A DNA stretch of 64,000 nt from G965216905 sp965216905 (GTDB lineage: Bacteria; Actinomycetota; Acidimicrobiia; Spongiisociales; ZC4RG35): assembly GCA_965216905.1 (NCBI GenBank), contig OZ244213.1, positions 3,417,301-3,481,300 of the forward strand, in the 5' to 3' direction. Below the pieces are notes generated by a model. The model was not told the DNA's origin. It searched no databases and saw only the letters and a program-made list of their open reading frames with translations. Position numbers and translations under genes: made by a program. This document shows, piece by piece, positions 32,914 to 41,765 of this stretch; the first letter of the stretch is position 1; the number at the start of each line of letters is the position of its first letter.

Positions 32914-33188
32914 CTCCGTTCACACGAGCCGTCACCCGTGTGATCGAATCGATTCCGAGCGGAACGGCCATGACCTATGGCGAGGTGGCCGAGGAAGCCG
33001 GCCGTCCGGGCGCGGCCCGAGCCGTCGGGACCATCCTCCGCCGCTCCCGAGGTCTTCCGTGGTGGCGGGTGGTGGGATCGGGGGGACGGCTGGTCAGCCC
33101 GGATCGGGACGAACAGGCAGCACGGCTTCGAGCCGAAGGTGTCGTCGTCACCGCGGGAAGGGTGTTGCCACCCACCCACCAGCGCTAG
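32910..33188 (+). CDS. Alkyltransferase-like (ATL) protein
   Basis: A 92-residue protein matching only the DNA-binding half of O6-alkylguanine methyltransferases: MTYGEVAEEAGRPGAARAVG (helix-turn-helix with the Arg finger) and PWWRVV where active enzymes have PCHRVV. The acceptor Cys is Trp51, so it cannot take an alkyl group. ATL proteins with Trp or Ala here bind alkylated guanine and flag it for nucleotide excision repair. GTG start inside the upp stop (GTGA), so it is co-translated with upp. Confidence 0.88.
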   Translation: MTPFTRAVTRVIESIPSGTAMTYGEVAEEAGRPGAARAVGTILRRSRGLPWWRVVGSGGRLVSPDRDEQAARLRAEGVVVTAGRVLPPTHQR

Positions 33189-33384
33189 ATTGATCGAACG
33201 GCGCATGAGCGCCGGTGAGGGACACGCACTCTTCCTGCCAACGTGGGCTACCGCCGAGGTCTCGCTGCGACGATCCAGCAGTGGCGACCTACAACGGTGA
33301 CCAGCAACGGTGATGACCAGTCCACCGGCTGGCCGGTCGAGTAGGGAACAGGGGTCGACCATCACGTCACGACGTGGACATCGT

Positions 33385-35190
33385 ATGCGCAAGGACCGTT
33401 CGATCGGGCTCCGACCCGGCATGGTCCTCTTGCTGTCAGCCCTCGTGATCGGACTCGTTCCGGCCGCCGGCCATGCGGCACCCGGCGACTACGACTCGTC
33501 ATTCTCCGGCGACGGGGTCGCATCCGTTGCCGTCCGGGACTCGAACGGTGGGTTCGCCACCGCATTCGACGCCAGTGGGCGAATCGTCACTGCCGGGTTC
33601 ACGGCCGCCGACGACGGTCCCGCCGCACCACTTCTCACCAGACACCTTCCGAGTGGGAGTCTGGACTCGTCGTTCTCCGGCGATGGGATCGCCGTGCCAG
33701 GTCTCGGTGCGGAGGCCTACGCCACCGCCGTGGCGGTCGATTCGGCGGGGAGGATCGTCTTCGCCGCCGTCCGCGGCGCCACCGCCACCGACGTGGCCGT
33801 TGTGCGGTTGACACCCGCCGGCTCCCTCGATCCGACCTTCCATGGAGACGGGATCGCGCTGGTCGATCTCGGCACCACCGACCTCCCCATCGATCTCCAG
33901 GTCGACGAACAGGACCGGCCGGTCGTGACCGGAGCCAGCGACGGCCGGGCTTTCGTGATTCGGCTCACCGCGTCAGGAAATCTCGACGCAACGTTCTCCG
34001 GCGATGGTTCGACGCTCGTCGGCCCCGGAGGGCTCGACCGCGGGACGACGGTCGTGGTCGACGCACCACACGTCATCGTTGGCGGTGTCTCCGACGGCGA
34101 CGTCTTCATCGCACGCCTCACTGCCGGCGGGGCACCCGACACCACTTTCTCCGGCGACGGCCTTGCCACCTCTCCGGCGGCCGGATCCGGCGTCGCCGCC
34201 GCGGTGAACGAGAACGGGGCGATCACGTTCGCGGCAGACACCGGTGCCGATCTCCTCGTCGGTCGCTTCACCCCGTCCGGCTCGGCCGATCCCACGTTCT
34301 CGGGTGACGGTCGCGTGGTGGTGAACACCGGCGGTTCGGAGTCCGTGGGGGGTCTGGTGGTCGACGCCTCCGGACGGGCGGTGGTATCCGGGGCGCGGGG
34401 CACCTCGGAAGGCATCGACGGACTGGTCGCCATCTTCACCAGCTCGGGAACGCTCGACACCGGGTACTCGGGGAACGGTTGGAGCACGCTGGACCTGGGC
34501 GGAGACGAACTGCTGGCGGGCGCATCGGCCGGGCCCGCCGGACGCATCGCACTGGCGGGACAGGCATTCGACGCGGGCGCCTCGTCACTGCTCACCGTCA
34601 GCCTGCAAGGTGGCACCTCACCAAACGGACCGCGGCCCGACGACGATCCATTCGTCGACGATGACGACTCGATCTTCGAGGACGACATCGAGGCACTGGC
34701 CCGGGCGGGGATCACCAAGGGCTGCAACCCACCGATCAACGACCGCTACTGCCCCGACGACCCCGTCACCCGCGGACAAATGGCCGCCTTCCTCGTCCGC
34801 GCCCTCGGCTACACCGACCGCGGCCCAACCAACCTCTTCACCGACGACAACGACTCGGTCTTCGAAGCCGACATCGACAAACTCGGCACCGCCGGCGTCA
34901 CCAAGGGATGCAACCCACCGATCAACGACCGCTACTGCCCCGACGACCCCGTCACCCGCGGACAAATGGCCGCCTTCCTCGTCCGCGCCCTCGGCTACAC
35001 CGACCGCGGCCCAACCAACCTCTTCACCGACGACAACGACTCGGTCTTCGAAGCCGACATCGACAAACTCGGCACCGCCGGCGTCACCAAGGGATGCAAC
35101 CCACCGATCAACGACCGCTACTGCCCCGACGACCCCGTCACCCGCGGACAAATGGCCGCCTTCCTCGTACGCGCCCTCGATCTTCGATGA
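33385..35190 (+). CDS. Exported delta-60-repeat protein with three SLH-like C-terminal repeats
   Basis: About 601 residues. A signal peptide (MRKDRSIGLRPG, then a hydrophobic stretch ending AGHAA) leads to roughly seven 'D-x-x-FSGDG' repeats of ~50 residues, the delta-60 beta-propeller-like repeat (positions ~30-400). The last ~185 residues are three SLH-like repeats of 62 residues, each with F-x-DDD-S-x-F-E-x-DI, KGCNPP and CPDDPVTRGQMAAFLVRAL. Three SLH units normally form the cell-wall anchor, so the protein probably sits on the cell surface. Ligand of the repeat domain unknown. Confidence 0.85.
   Translation: MRKDRSIGLRPGMVLLLSALVIGLVPAAGHAAPGDYDSSFSGDGVASVAVRDSNGGFATAFDASGRIVTAGFTAADDGPAAPLLTRHLPSGSLDSSFSGDGIAVPGLGAEAYATAVAVDSAGRIVFAAVRGATATDVAVVRLTPAGSLDPTFHGDGIALVDLGTTDLPIDLQVDEQDRPVVTGASDGRAFVIRLTASGNLDATFSGDGSTLVGPGGLDRGTTVVVDAPHVIVGGVSDGDVFIARLTAGGAPDTTFSGDGLATSPAAGSGVAAAVNENGAITFAADTGADLLVGRFTPSGSADPTFSGDGRVVVNTGGSESVGGLVVDASGRAVVSGARGTSEGIDGLVAIFTSSGTLDTGYSGNGWSTLDLGGDELLAGASAGPAGRIALAGQAFDAGASSLLTVSLQGGTSPNGPRPDDDPFVDDDDSIFEDDIEALARAGITKGCNPPINDRYCPDDPVTRGQMAAFLVRALGYTDRGPTNLFTDDNDSVFEADIDKLGTAGVTKGCNPPINDRYCPDDPVTRGQMAAFLVRALGYTDRGPTNLFTDDNDSVFEADIDKLGTAGVTKGCNPPINDRYCPDDPVTRGQMAAFLVRALDLR
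34650..35178 (+). repeat. Tandem 186-bp repeat encoding SLH-like units
   Basis: Three consecutive units of 186 bp (62 codons). Units 2 and 3 are nearly base-identical, and unit 1 matches them in its second half and diverges in its first ~70 bp. Such identity, silent sites included, suggests recent duplication or gene conversion. Confidence 0.9.
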
Positions 35191-35358
35191 CGCCCGCAAC
35201 GAGGACGCCGGACGCCTCGGCCCTCGCCGGAACTGTGACACCAGGACCCTCACCTCGAGGGGGCCTGTAGCCTGGCGGCCTCGTTGCCGATAAGGAACCG
35301 AGAACCGCGGCCGGGTCAATACCTGTCCGAAACGCCGTTGCTCGGGGGAGAGCACTTG

Positions 35359-37260
35359 ATGAGAAGAACCGTTGCGCTGGCGCTCGCGCTCGCCATCGTC
35401 GCCGTCTCGGCGCCGGCGCTGGCGTACTTCGACGATACCGTCGGCAGCGTCCACGCCGCCGACATCGCTGCGATCGCCGACGCCGGAGTGACCAAGGGCT
35501 GCAACCCGCCCCACAACACCCGGTACTGCCCCGAACGACCGGTGACCCGCGGGGAGATGGCCGCGTTCCTCGTCCGCTCCCTGGGGTTGAGCGGAGCGGG
35601 TGAGCAGTTCTCAGACACCGACGACAGTCAGTTCGCCCAAGAGATCGGCCTGCTGGCGGCCGCCGGGATCACCAAGGGCTGCAACCCGCCCCACAACACC
35701 CGATTCTGCCCCGACGACCCGGTCACCCGCGGACAGATGGCCGCCTTCCTGGTGCGGGCGCACGCCGATCGATGGACGCAGCGAGGCCGGGATTTCGTCG
35801 ACGACGACGACTCCGTCTTCGAAGCCGACATCGAACGGCTGGCGGCCGCCGGGATCACCAAGGGCTGCAACCCACCCGACAACACCCGATTCTGCCCCGA
35901 CGACCCGGTGACCCGGGAACAGATGGCCAGTTTCCTCCGCCGCATGCTGGCGCTGCCCGTGAGCCAGTTCGTCCAACCGCCCGAGCTCGAAGGGAACTTC
36001 TTGAATCCGGAGCGGGGATTTCACGAACTGGTGGGCCTCGAGGACGACGCGGACATGTCTTGGGTGAGGGAGGGTACGGACCCGGGCAACACGGCTGATC
36101 GGTTCGGTCCGGCCTCGACGGCACGAGTTCGCATCGACCTCAGCGATTACCGCGACCGCGACATCGACACCGCCAAACTCGACTCGATTCGCGAGGGTCT
36201 CGACACCGCCCGCCGGGCCGGGATCAAGGTGATCGTGCGCCCGATGTACAACTCGGGTTCGGCCGAGGATGCCAGCCCGTCCCAGATGCTCCGTCACATC
36301 GACCAGCTCGGTCCCGTCTATCGGGAGTACGCCGATGTGATCGCCGTCTTCCAGGCGGGCTTCATCGGACGGTGGGGGGAGTGGCACGGGACGCCCAATG
36401 CCGAAGATCTCGACGTGAAACGCCAGGTCATCGACGCGCTCATCGAGGAGATTCCCGCCGACCGCCACCTCTCCCTCCGCTACCCGAGCGACATGATGCT
36501 GCTGGCCCCAAACCCGGTCGGGTCCGGGGAGGCTTGGTCGGGCAAGGCGGTGGCCCGGGTGGGCTTCACCAACGACTGTTTCCTTGTCAACGAGCACGAT
36601 TCGGGAACCTTCGTGGATCGTCACAACCAGGGCTTGACGAGTCAGGAGATACGCGACTACACCGCCGCCATCACGAGGTACGGCGTGGCCGGTGGCGAGA
36701 CCTGTGCGCCGCAAGACCCCGCCGAACTGCGCTACGACTGCTGGTCGGAGGTGATCCCCTCCCTCGAGCGGTACCACTTCTCCTACCTCAACACCGACTA
36801 CTACCGCGATGCCTACGACACCTGGGCATCGCGAGGGTGCCTCGACGATGTGGAAGAGCGTCTCGGGTACCGGTTCTCTCTGCGCGGCGCCACCCTCCCC
36901 CTCACCGCCGGGGCGGGCGGCGATCTCACGGCCCGCATGGTGATCGACAACGAGGGCTTCGCTCCTCCCTACAACCCGCGTCCGGTCGAGCTGCGGCTGC
37001 GGGGGCAGACCACCGGGACCGACGTCTCGCTCGACACCGGAAAGGACGCGCGGTCTTGGCAGCCGGGCCGGCATACCGTCGACCTCACCGTCCGGCTCCC
37101 CGACGACCTGCCCGCCGACGACTACGTCGTCTGGCTCCGGCTCCCCGATCCCTCCGACCGTCTCCGCGGTGACAGTCGCTTCGCCATTCGGCTGGCCAAC
37201 CAGGACATCTGGAACGCCGGCCTCGGAGCCAACCGGCTCGCCACCGTGGAGATCCGCTGA
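35359..37260 (+). CDS. Exported SLH-like protein with DUF4874/DUF4832 domains
   Basis: About 633 residues. A signal peptide (ALALAIVAVSAPALA) is followed by three SLH-like repeats (about 25-200), each with KGCNPP and CP(E/D)xPVTRG. A linker (LEGNFLNPERGFHEL) introduces a TIM-barrel-like region matching DUF4874 (RVRIDLSDYRDRDID, GIKVIVRPMYNSG, FQAGFIGRWGEWHG) and then DUF4832 (NDCFLVNEHDSGTF, SYLNTDYYRD, and a C-terminal beta-sandwich). These domains are glycoside-hydrolase-like. WGEWHG and the acidic positions suggest polysaccharide binding or cleavage, but activity is unproven. ATG 35359 with GGGGGAG upstream. Confidence 0.82.
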   Translation: MRRTVALALALAIVAVSAPALAYFDDTVGSVHAADIAAIADAGVTKGCNPPHNTRYCPERPVTRGEMAAFLVRSLGLSGAGEQFSDTDDSQFAQEIGLLAAAGITKGCNPPHNTRFCPDDPVTRGQMAAFLVRAHADRWTQRGRDFVDDDDSVFEADIERLAAAGITKGCNPPDNTRFCPDDPVTREQMASFLRRMLALPVSQFVQPPELEGNFLNPERGFHELVGLEDDADMSWVREGTDPGNTADRFGPASTARVRIDLSDYRDRDIDTAKLDSIREGLDTARRAGIKVIVRPMYNSGSAEDASPSQMLRHIDQLGPVYREYADVIAVFQAGFIGRWGEWHGTPNAEDLDVKRQVIDALIEEIPADRHLSLRYPSDMMLLAPNPVGSGEAWSGKAVARVGFTNDCFLVNEHDSGTFVDRHNQGLTSQEIRDYTAAITRYGVAGGETCAPQDPAELRYDCWSEVIPSLERYHFSYLNTDYYRDAYDTWASRGCLDDVEERLGYRFSLRGATLPLTAGAGGDLTARMVIDNEGFAPPYNPRPVELRLRGQTTGTDVSLDTGKDARSWQPGRHTVDLTVRLPDDLPADDYVVWLRLPDPSDRLRGDSRFAIRLANQDIWNAGLGANRLATVEIR

Positions 37261-37292
37261 AGGGTTCGCCGGTTTCTTCCTAGGCTGCGCCC

Positions 37293-38483
37293 ATGCCTGA
37301 ACTTCACCGTGTGATCATCGTGATGATGGACTCGTGTGGCGCCGGGGAAGCGCCGGATGCCGCCGAGTACGGCGACGCCGGCGCCGACACCCTCGGCCAC
37401 ACCGCCCAGGTCGTCGGGGGGCTCGACCTACCGAACTTCCAGGCGGCGGGCCTGGGAAACCTACATGGCAACATCCTCGGTGTTCCTCCCGCCGAGGCGC
37501 CGTCGATGGCCTACGGGCGCATGGCCGAGGCCTCGGCCGGGAAGGACTCCACCACCGGCCATTGGGAAATGGCCGGGATCATCACCACCGAGCCGCAGGC
37601 CACGTTCACCGACACCGGGTTCCCCCGAGAACTCGTCGAGGCGATCGAGCAGGAGGCCGGCGTCGAATTCATCGGCAACTACGCCGCATCGGGGACGGTC
37701 ATCATCGACGAGCTGGGTGAAGAGCACCTCAGCTCGGGCCGACCCATCCTCTACACCTCGGCCGATTCCGTGTTCCAGATCGCGGCCCACAACGACGTCA
37801 TCGCACTCGATGAGCTGTACCGCATCTGTCGCATCGCCCGGCGCCACTGCGACGCGTACCGGATTGGGCGGGTCATCGCCCGACCGTTCGTGGGCGAGCC
37901 GGGCTCCTTCCGTCGGACCTACGATCGGCACGACTTCGCCATGCCACCTCACTCCCCGACCCTGCTCGACATGGCCTCGACCCGGGGGTTCTCGGTGTTC
38001 GGTATCGGAAAGATCGAGGACCTCTTCGCCGGACGCGGTCTGACCGACGCCGTCCACACCGAGGGAGACGAGGACGGCCTCGTGAAGACGGTCGAAGCGA
38101 TCCGTCATCGGACGGCGGCGGGCGTGATCTTCACCAACCTCGTCGACCTCGACATGACCTATGGCCATCGGGAGAACCCGGAGGGGTACGCCGCCGGGCT
38201 CCGACTCATCGACTCGTTCGTTCCCGACCTGGTGGGGGCGATGGGCGATGACGACCTGCTGGTGTTCTCCGCCGACCATGGGAACGACCCCACCGACGGT
38301 GACACCGACCACACCCGGGAGTTCGTCCCCCTGCTGGTCGCCGGAAAACGTGCCGCCGGGGTCGATCTCGGGATCCGTCACCAGTACTGCGACGTGGCCG
38401 CCACCGCCGCCGAGGGGTTGGGATTGGCGGTCGGGCGGGCGGACGGCCTGGACGGTGAGTCCTTCCTCGATCGGATCTGCTGA
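37293..38483 (+). CDS. deoB: Phosphopentomutase
   Basis: Interconverts (deoxy)ribose 1- and 5-phosphates in nucleoside breakdown. A 396-residue alkaline-phosphatase-superfamily enzyme with VIIVMMDSCGAGEAPDA (metal and phospho site), ADTLGHTAQ, GKDSTTGHWEMAG, FIGNYAASGTVII, and SADHGNDPTDGDTDHTRE (second metal centre). It begins 33 nt after the upstream surface-protein gene, which is probably a separate unit. deoA, 38 nt downstream, uses its product pathway. Confidence 0.96.
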   Translation: MPELHRVIIVMMDSCGAGEAPDAAEYGDAGADTLGHTAQVVGGLDLPNFQAAGLGNLHGNILGVPPAEAPSMAYGRMAEASAGKDSTTGHWEMAGIITTEPQATFTDTGFPRELVEAIEQEAGVEFIGNYAASGTVIIDELGEEHLSSGRPILYTSADSVFQIAAHNDVIALDELYRICRIARRHCDAYRIGRVIARPFVGEPGSFRRTYDRHDFAMPPHSPTLLDMASTRGFSVFGIGKIEDLFAGRGLTDAVHTEGDEDGLVKTVEAIRHRTAAGVIFTNLVDLDMTYGHRENPEGYAAGLRLIDSFVPDLVGAMGDDDLLVFSADHGNDPTDGDTDHTREFVPLLVAGKRAAGVDLGIRHQYCDVAATAAEGLGLAVGRADGLDGESFLDRIC

Positions 38484-38521
38484 ACCCAGTCCACCCCGCC
38501 CTCCGTTAGCCTCGGTCGACC

Positions 38522-39835
38522 ATGCCAACCGCAGTGGAACTCATCGAACGGAAACGAGACGGAGCGCGGCTCGCCGATGACGAGATTCAATGGCTGATCT
38601 CGTCGTACACCGGCGGTTCGGTGACCGACTACCAGATGGCGGCGATGGCGATGGCCGTGTTCTTGAACGGACTGGACGCCTCCGAGCTGGCGGCCTGGAC
38701 CGCGGCCATGTTGCACTCCGGGGACGTGCTCGACTTCGACGACATCCCCGCCGCCAAGGTCGACAAGCACTCGACCGGCGGTGTGGGAGACAAGGTCTCG
38801 ATCCCGCTCGCTCCCATGGTGGCGGCGTGCGGGGTGGCGGTCCCCATGATGTCGGGCCGGGGTCTCGGGCACACCGGGGGAACCCTCGACAAGCTGGAGT
38901 CGATCCCCGGCTTCAAGACCGATCTCGACCCGGCGGGATTCCGGTCGGTGCTCGAAACGTGCGGGATGGTGTTCGCCGGTCAGTCCGAGACGCTGGCGCC
39001 GGCGGACCGGAAGCTCTACGCGTTGCGGGACGCCACCGGGACGGTGCCCAGCATCCCCCTGATCGCCTCTTCGATCATGTCGAAGAAGCTGGCGGAGGGT
39101 CTGGACGGCCTGGTTCTCGATGTGAAGTTCGGAGCGGGAGCCTTCCTGCCCGAGATCGAGCGCGCCCGGCGGCTGGCGGAGACGATGGTCGGGATCGGGA
39201 CCGCCCACGATGTCGAGACCGTGGCGCTCCTCACGTCGATGGAGAGTCCACTCGGGAATGAGATCGGCAACGCATCGGAGATCCGAGAGTCTCTGGCCGT
39301 CCTCCGCGGGGAGGGTCCGGCCGATCTGGTCGAGGTGACCCTGGCGTTGGGAGCCGAGATGCTGGTACTCGGTGGCGTCGCCTCGGCAGTCGACGACGCC
39401 CGTGAACGCCTGCTCGGGTCCATTGCCGACGGGTCGGCCATCGAGACGATGGAGCGGGTCGTCGAGGCCCAGGGGGGCAACGTCGATGTCGTCACCCGGC
39501 CGGAGCTCCTCCCCGATGCTCCCCGCACGCATGCGGTGCGGGCGACTCGCGATGGGTTCCTGCAGGCTTGGGAGGCGCGTCGAGTGGGCGTGGCGGCGAT
39601 GCGCCTGGGCGCCGGGCGCGAGCGCAAAGAAGACACGATCGACCCCGGGGTGGGCATCACGCTTCGAGTCAAACCGGGCGAGCCGGTCGAGGACGGACAA
39701 CCGATCGCCGACCTCCACTACCGCCACGAGGCGCGGCTCGGCGAGGCGCTGAGGGCGCTCGAGGGAGCGGCGACCATCGGAGAGGAACCTCCGCCTCCAG
39801 TGGACATGGTGGCCGAGCGGATCACCTCCACCTGA
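38522..39835 (+). CDS. deoA: Thymidine/pyrimidine-nucleoside phosphorylase
   Basis: A 437-residue dimeric phosphorylase cleaving thymidine or uridine with phosphate. The signature KHSTGGVGDKVS is present, followed by SGRGLGHTGGTLDKLESIPG, read in two parts as SGRGLGHTGG and TLDKLESIPG, and DVKFGAGAF. The N-terminal helical domain and C-terminal domain (HRAGREDTIDP-like RERKEDTIDPGVG) are complete. Whether it prefers thymidine or is a broad Pdp cannot be told by eye. With deoB it funnels deoxyribose into central metabolism. Confidence 0.93.
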   Translation: MPTAVELIERKRDGARLADDEIQWLISSYTGGSVTDYQMAAMAMAVFLNGLDASELAAWTAAMLHSGDVLDFDDIPAAKVDKHSTGGVGDKVSIPLAPMVAACGVAVPMMSGRGLGHTGGTLDKLESIPGFKTDLDPAGFRSVLETCGMVFAGQSETLAPADRKLYALRDATGTVPSIPLIASSIMSKKLAEGLDGLVLDVKFGAGAFLPEIERARRLAETMVGIGTAHDVETVALLTSMESPLGNEIGNASEIRESLAVLRGEGPADLVEVTLALGAEMLVLGGVASAVDDARERLLGSIADGSAIETMERVVEAQGGNVDVVTRPELLPDAPRTHAVRATRDGFLQAWEARRVGVAAMRLGAGRERKEDTIDPGVGITLRVKPGEPVEDGQPIADLHYRHEARLGEALRALEGAATIGEEPPPPVDMVAERITST

Positions 39836-39972
39836 GCCGGGGGTTTTTTGAGCGAGAATTCCAATTCGTCTCGTCGCGCCTCCTAGAGTGAGAATCCGCA
39901 TGCCGGAGCGGCGACCCTGGGTCCGAGACCACGTCGACCGGCACGACTGACACCCACGCGAGGAGATTTCCG

Positions 39973-40731
39973 ATGAAGATCGTCGTCTGCGTGAAGCAGA
40001 TCCCCGATCCTGCGGCTCCCTACACCCTGGAGCCCGACACCCACTGGCTGGTCCGGCCGGCCGAACAGGTGCTCGACGACACCGACCGGTACGGAGTCGA
40101 GATGGGGCTCCAATTGGCCCAGGCTCACGACGGCACGGTGACGCTGGTGAGCATGGGCCCCTCGGGCAATCTCCAGGGGATCCGCCAGGCGCTGGCGATG
40201 GGTGCCGATGAGGCGGTGCTGATCGACGACGAAGCGTTGCGGGGGTCCGATGCACTCACCACCGCACGGGCGCTGGCCGCCGCCATCGGGCGCACCGAGC
40301 CCGACCTGGTGATCGCCGGGACCGAGTCGACAGATGGGTACGCCGGCGTCGTTCCACAGATGCTCGCCGAGCTGCTCGACGTCGCCGCCCTCACCTATGC
40401 CACCGAGGTGAGCGTCGATGGCGGGACGGTTCGCATCCATCGCCAGACCATCGACGGCTACGACGTGGTCGAGGCCTCTCTCCCAGCGGTCGTGTCGGTG
40501 ACCTCCGGTGTGGTCGAGCCCCGGTATCCGACCTTCAAAGGAATCATGGACGCCAAGAAGAAGCCGATCTCCACGCTGACGGTGGGCGAGCTGGGGGTCG
40601 ACACCGACATCCAGCAGAAGGTGACGACCGTCGAAGCCGCCCCGGAGCGAGCGGCGGGAGAACAGATCGAGGATGAGGGCGACGCCCATTTGCGCATCGT
40701 CGAGCTCCTGGAACAGGTGAAGGTGATCTGA
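39973..40731 (+). CDS. etfB: Electron transfer flavoprotein beta subunit
   Basis: A 252-residue ETF beta subunit. It shows the family opening MKIVVCVKQIPDP, the GADEAVLIDD region, GYAGVVPQMLAELLDV, and the recognition-loop neighbourhood EPRYPTFKGIMDAKKKP. It binds AMP and, with EtfA, takes electrons from acyl-CoA dehydrogenases. Good AGGAG ribosome site 8 nt before the ATG. etfA follows without a gap. A 137-nt leader precedes it; I see no convincing promoter there. Confidence 0.96.
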   Translation: MKIVVCVKQIPDPAAPYTLEPDTHWLVRPAEQVLDDTDRYGVEMGLQLAQAHDGTVTLVSMGPSGNLQGIRQALAMGADEAVLIDDEALRGSDALTTARALAAAIGRTEPDLVIAGTESTDGYAGVVPQMLAELLDVAALTYATEVSVDGGTVRIHRQTIDGYDVVEASLPAVVSVTSGVVEPRYPTFKGIMDAKKKPISTLTVGELGVDTDIQQKVTTVEAAPERAAGEQIEDEGDAHLRIVELLEQVKVI

Positions 40732-41685
40732 ATGGCCAACGTATGGATCTTCTCGACCGGCGGGACAGATGGACCAGCCGCCCTCGGCTTGGAGCTCGCC
40801 ACCAAAGCCCGCCAACTCGGAGATGTGACGGCGGTGTACGTCGGACCGGATCCCGAGGCGGCGGCGACGATCTTGGGTGAGCACGGTGTTCGGGCGGTAC
40901 TCGCCGCCGACCCCGAGGACCGTCTCTGGGCGGGCCCGGTCGCCCATGCAATGGCGGCCCGGGTAGCGGCTGACGCTCCCGAGCTGATTCTGTTCGGGCA
41001 GGCGTACGACGACCGTGACGTCGCCGGCCGGCTGGCCGCCCGGCTGGGCCGCTCGGTGCTGTCCAACGCCATCGACGTTCAACTCGACGGCGACGTAACG
41101 GGAAAGCATGAGATCTTCGGCGGGTCCCAGGTGGCGACGTCGACCCTCTCCGGCCCGGCACCGCACATCGTCATCATCCGTCCCAAGTCGTTCCCGGCGG
41201 AGCCGGTGGGCGGGTCCGCCGCCACCGTCGAGACACTCGAACTCCCCGACGTCGGGCGTGCGGCGGGCCGGGTGGTCGAGTCACATGTCGAGGAGCGCGA
41301 GGGTCCCCAGCTCGAGAGCGCCGCGGTCATCGTCACCGGCGGCCGGGGTCTCGGCTCGGCGGAGAAGTTCCAGATGATCGAAGACGTTGCGCGCCCGCTG
41401 AAAGCCGCCACCGGCGCCACCCGCGCCATCGTCGATGCCGGTTGGGTGGCATACGCCAAGCAGGTCGGACAAACCGGGAAGACCGTCAAGCCCGACGTCT
41501 ACATCGCCGCCGGCGTGTCCGGTGCGATGCAACACCTCGTCGGGATGAAGGACTCCAAGACGATCATCGCGATCAACAAGGACCCGGATGCGCCGATCTT
41601 CGGCGTCGCCGACCTCGGAGTGGTGGGCGACGTGAACAACGTACTTCCCAAGCTGGCCGAAGAGTTGGAGAAGCGGGCCGGCTGA
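40732..41685 (+). CDS. etfA: Electron transfer flavoprotein alpha subunit
   Basis: A 317-residue ETF alpha subunit that holds the FAD. The C-terminal FAD domain has VIVTGGRGLGSAEKF, DAGWVAYAKQVGQTGKTVKPDVYIAAGVSGA, read in parts as VGQTGKTVKPDVYIAAGVSG, and AINKDPDAPIFGVADLGVVGD. The N-terminal domain is complete. It begins right after the etfB stop. It passes electrons to ETF-quinone oxidoreductase; that gene is not in the window. The enoyl-CoA isomerase elsewhere is consistent with acyl-CoA metabolism. Confidence 0.96.
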   Translation: MANVWIFSTGGTDGPAALGLELATKARQLGDVTAVYVGPDPEAAATILGEHGVRAVLAADPEDRLWAGPVAHAMAARVAADAPELILFGQAYDDRDVAGRLAARLGRSVLSNAIDVQLDGDVTGKHEIFGGSQVATSTLSGPAPHIVIIRPKSFPAEPVGGSAATVETLELPDVGRAAGRVVESHVEEREGPQLESAAVIVTGGRGLGSAEKFQMIEDVARPLKAATGATRAIVDAGWVAYAKQVGQTGKTVKPDVYIAAGVSGAMQHLVGMKDSKTIIAINKDPDAPIFGVADLGVVGDVNNVLPKLAEELEKRAG

Positions 41686-41741
41686 CGCCCGCCGGTGGTA
41701 CCGGGGGCCGGGCAGGTCGGGGAGGCAGCGTCACGACGCCT

Positions 41742-41757
41742 GCCGGGACATCCCGGC
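41742..41757. terminator. Hairpin between convergent etfA and metallophosphatase genes
   Basis: GCCGGG-ACAT-CCCGGC, a perfect 6-bp GC stem with a 4-nt loop, in the 80-nt gap where plus and minus transcription converge. There is no T-run, as is common in high-GC terminators. It could serve both strands. Confidence 0.45.
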
Positions 41758-41765
41758 GCGGCCGC

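Noticed and set aside
34650..35178. Possible CRISPR-like array because of regular repeats
   Set aside because: The units are 186 bp, continuous without spacers, and code for SLH-like domains in frame.
39836..39860. T-run after deoA (GGGGGTTTTTTG) as an intrinsic terminator
   Set aside because: I found no convincing stem directly before the T-run.
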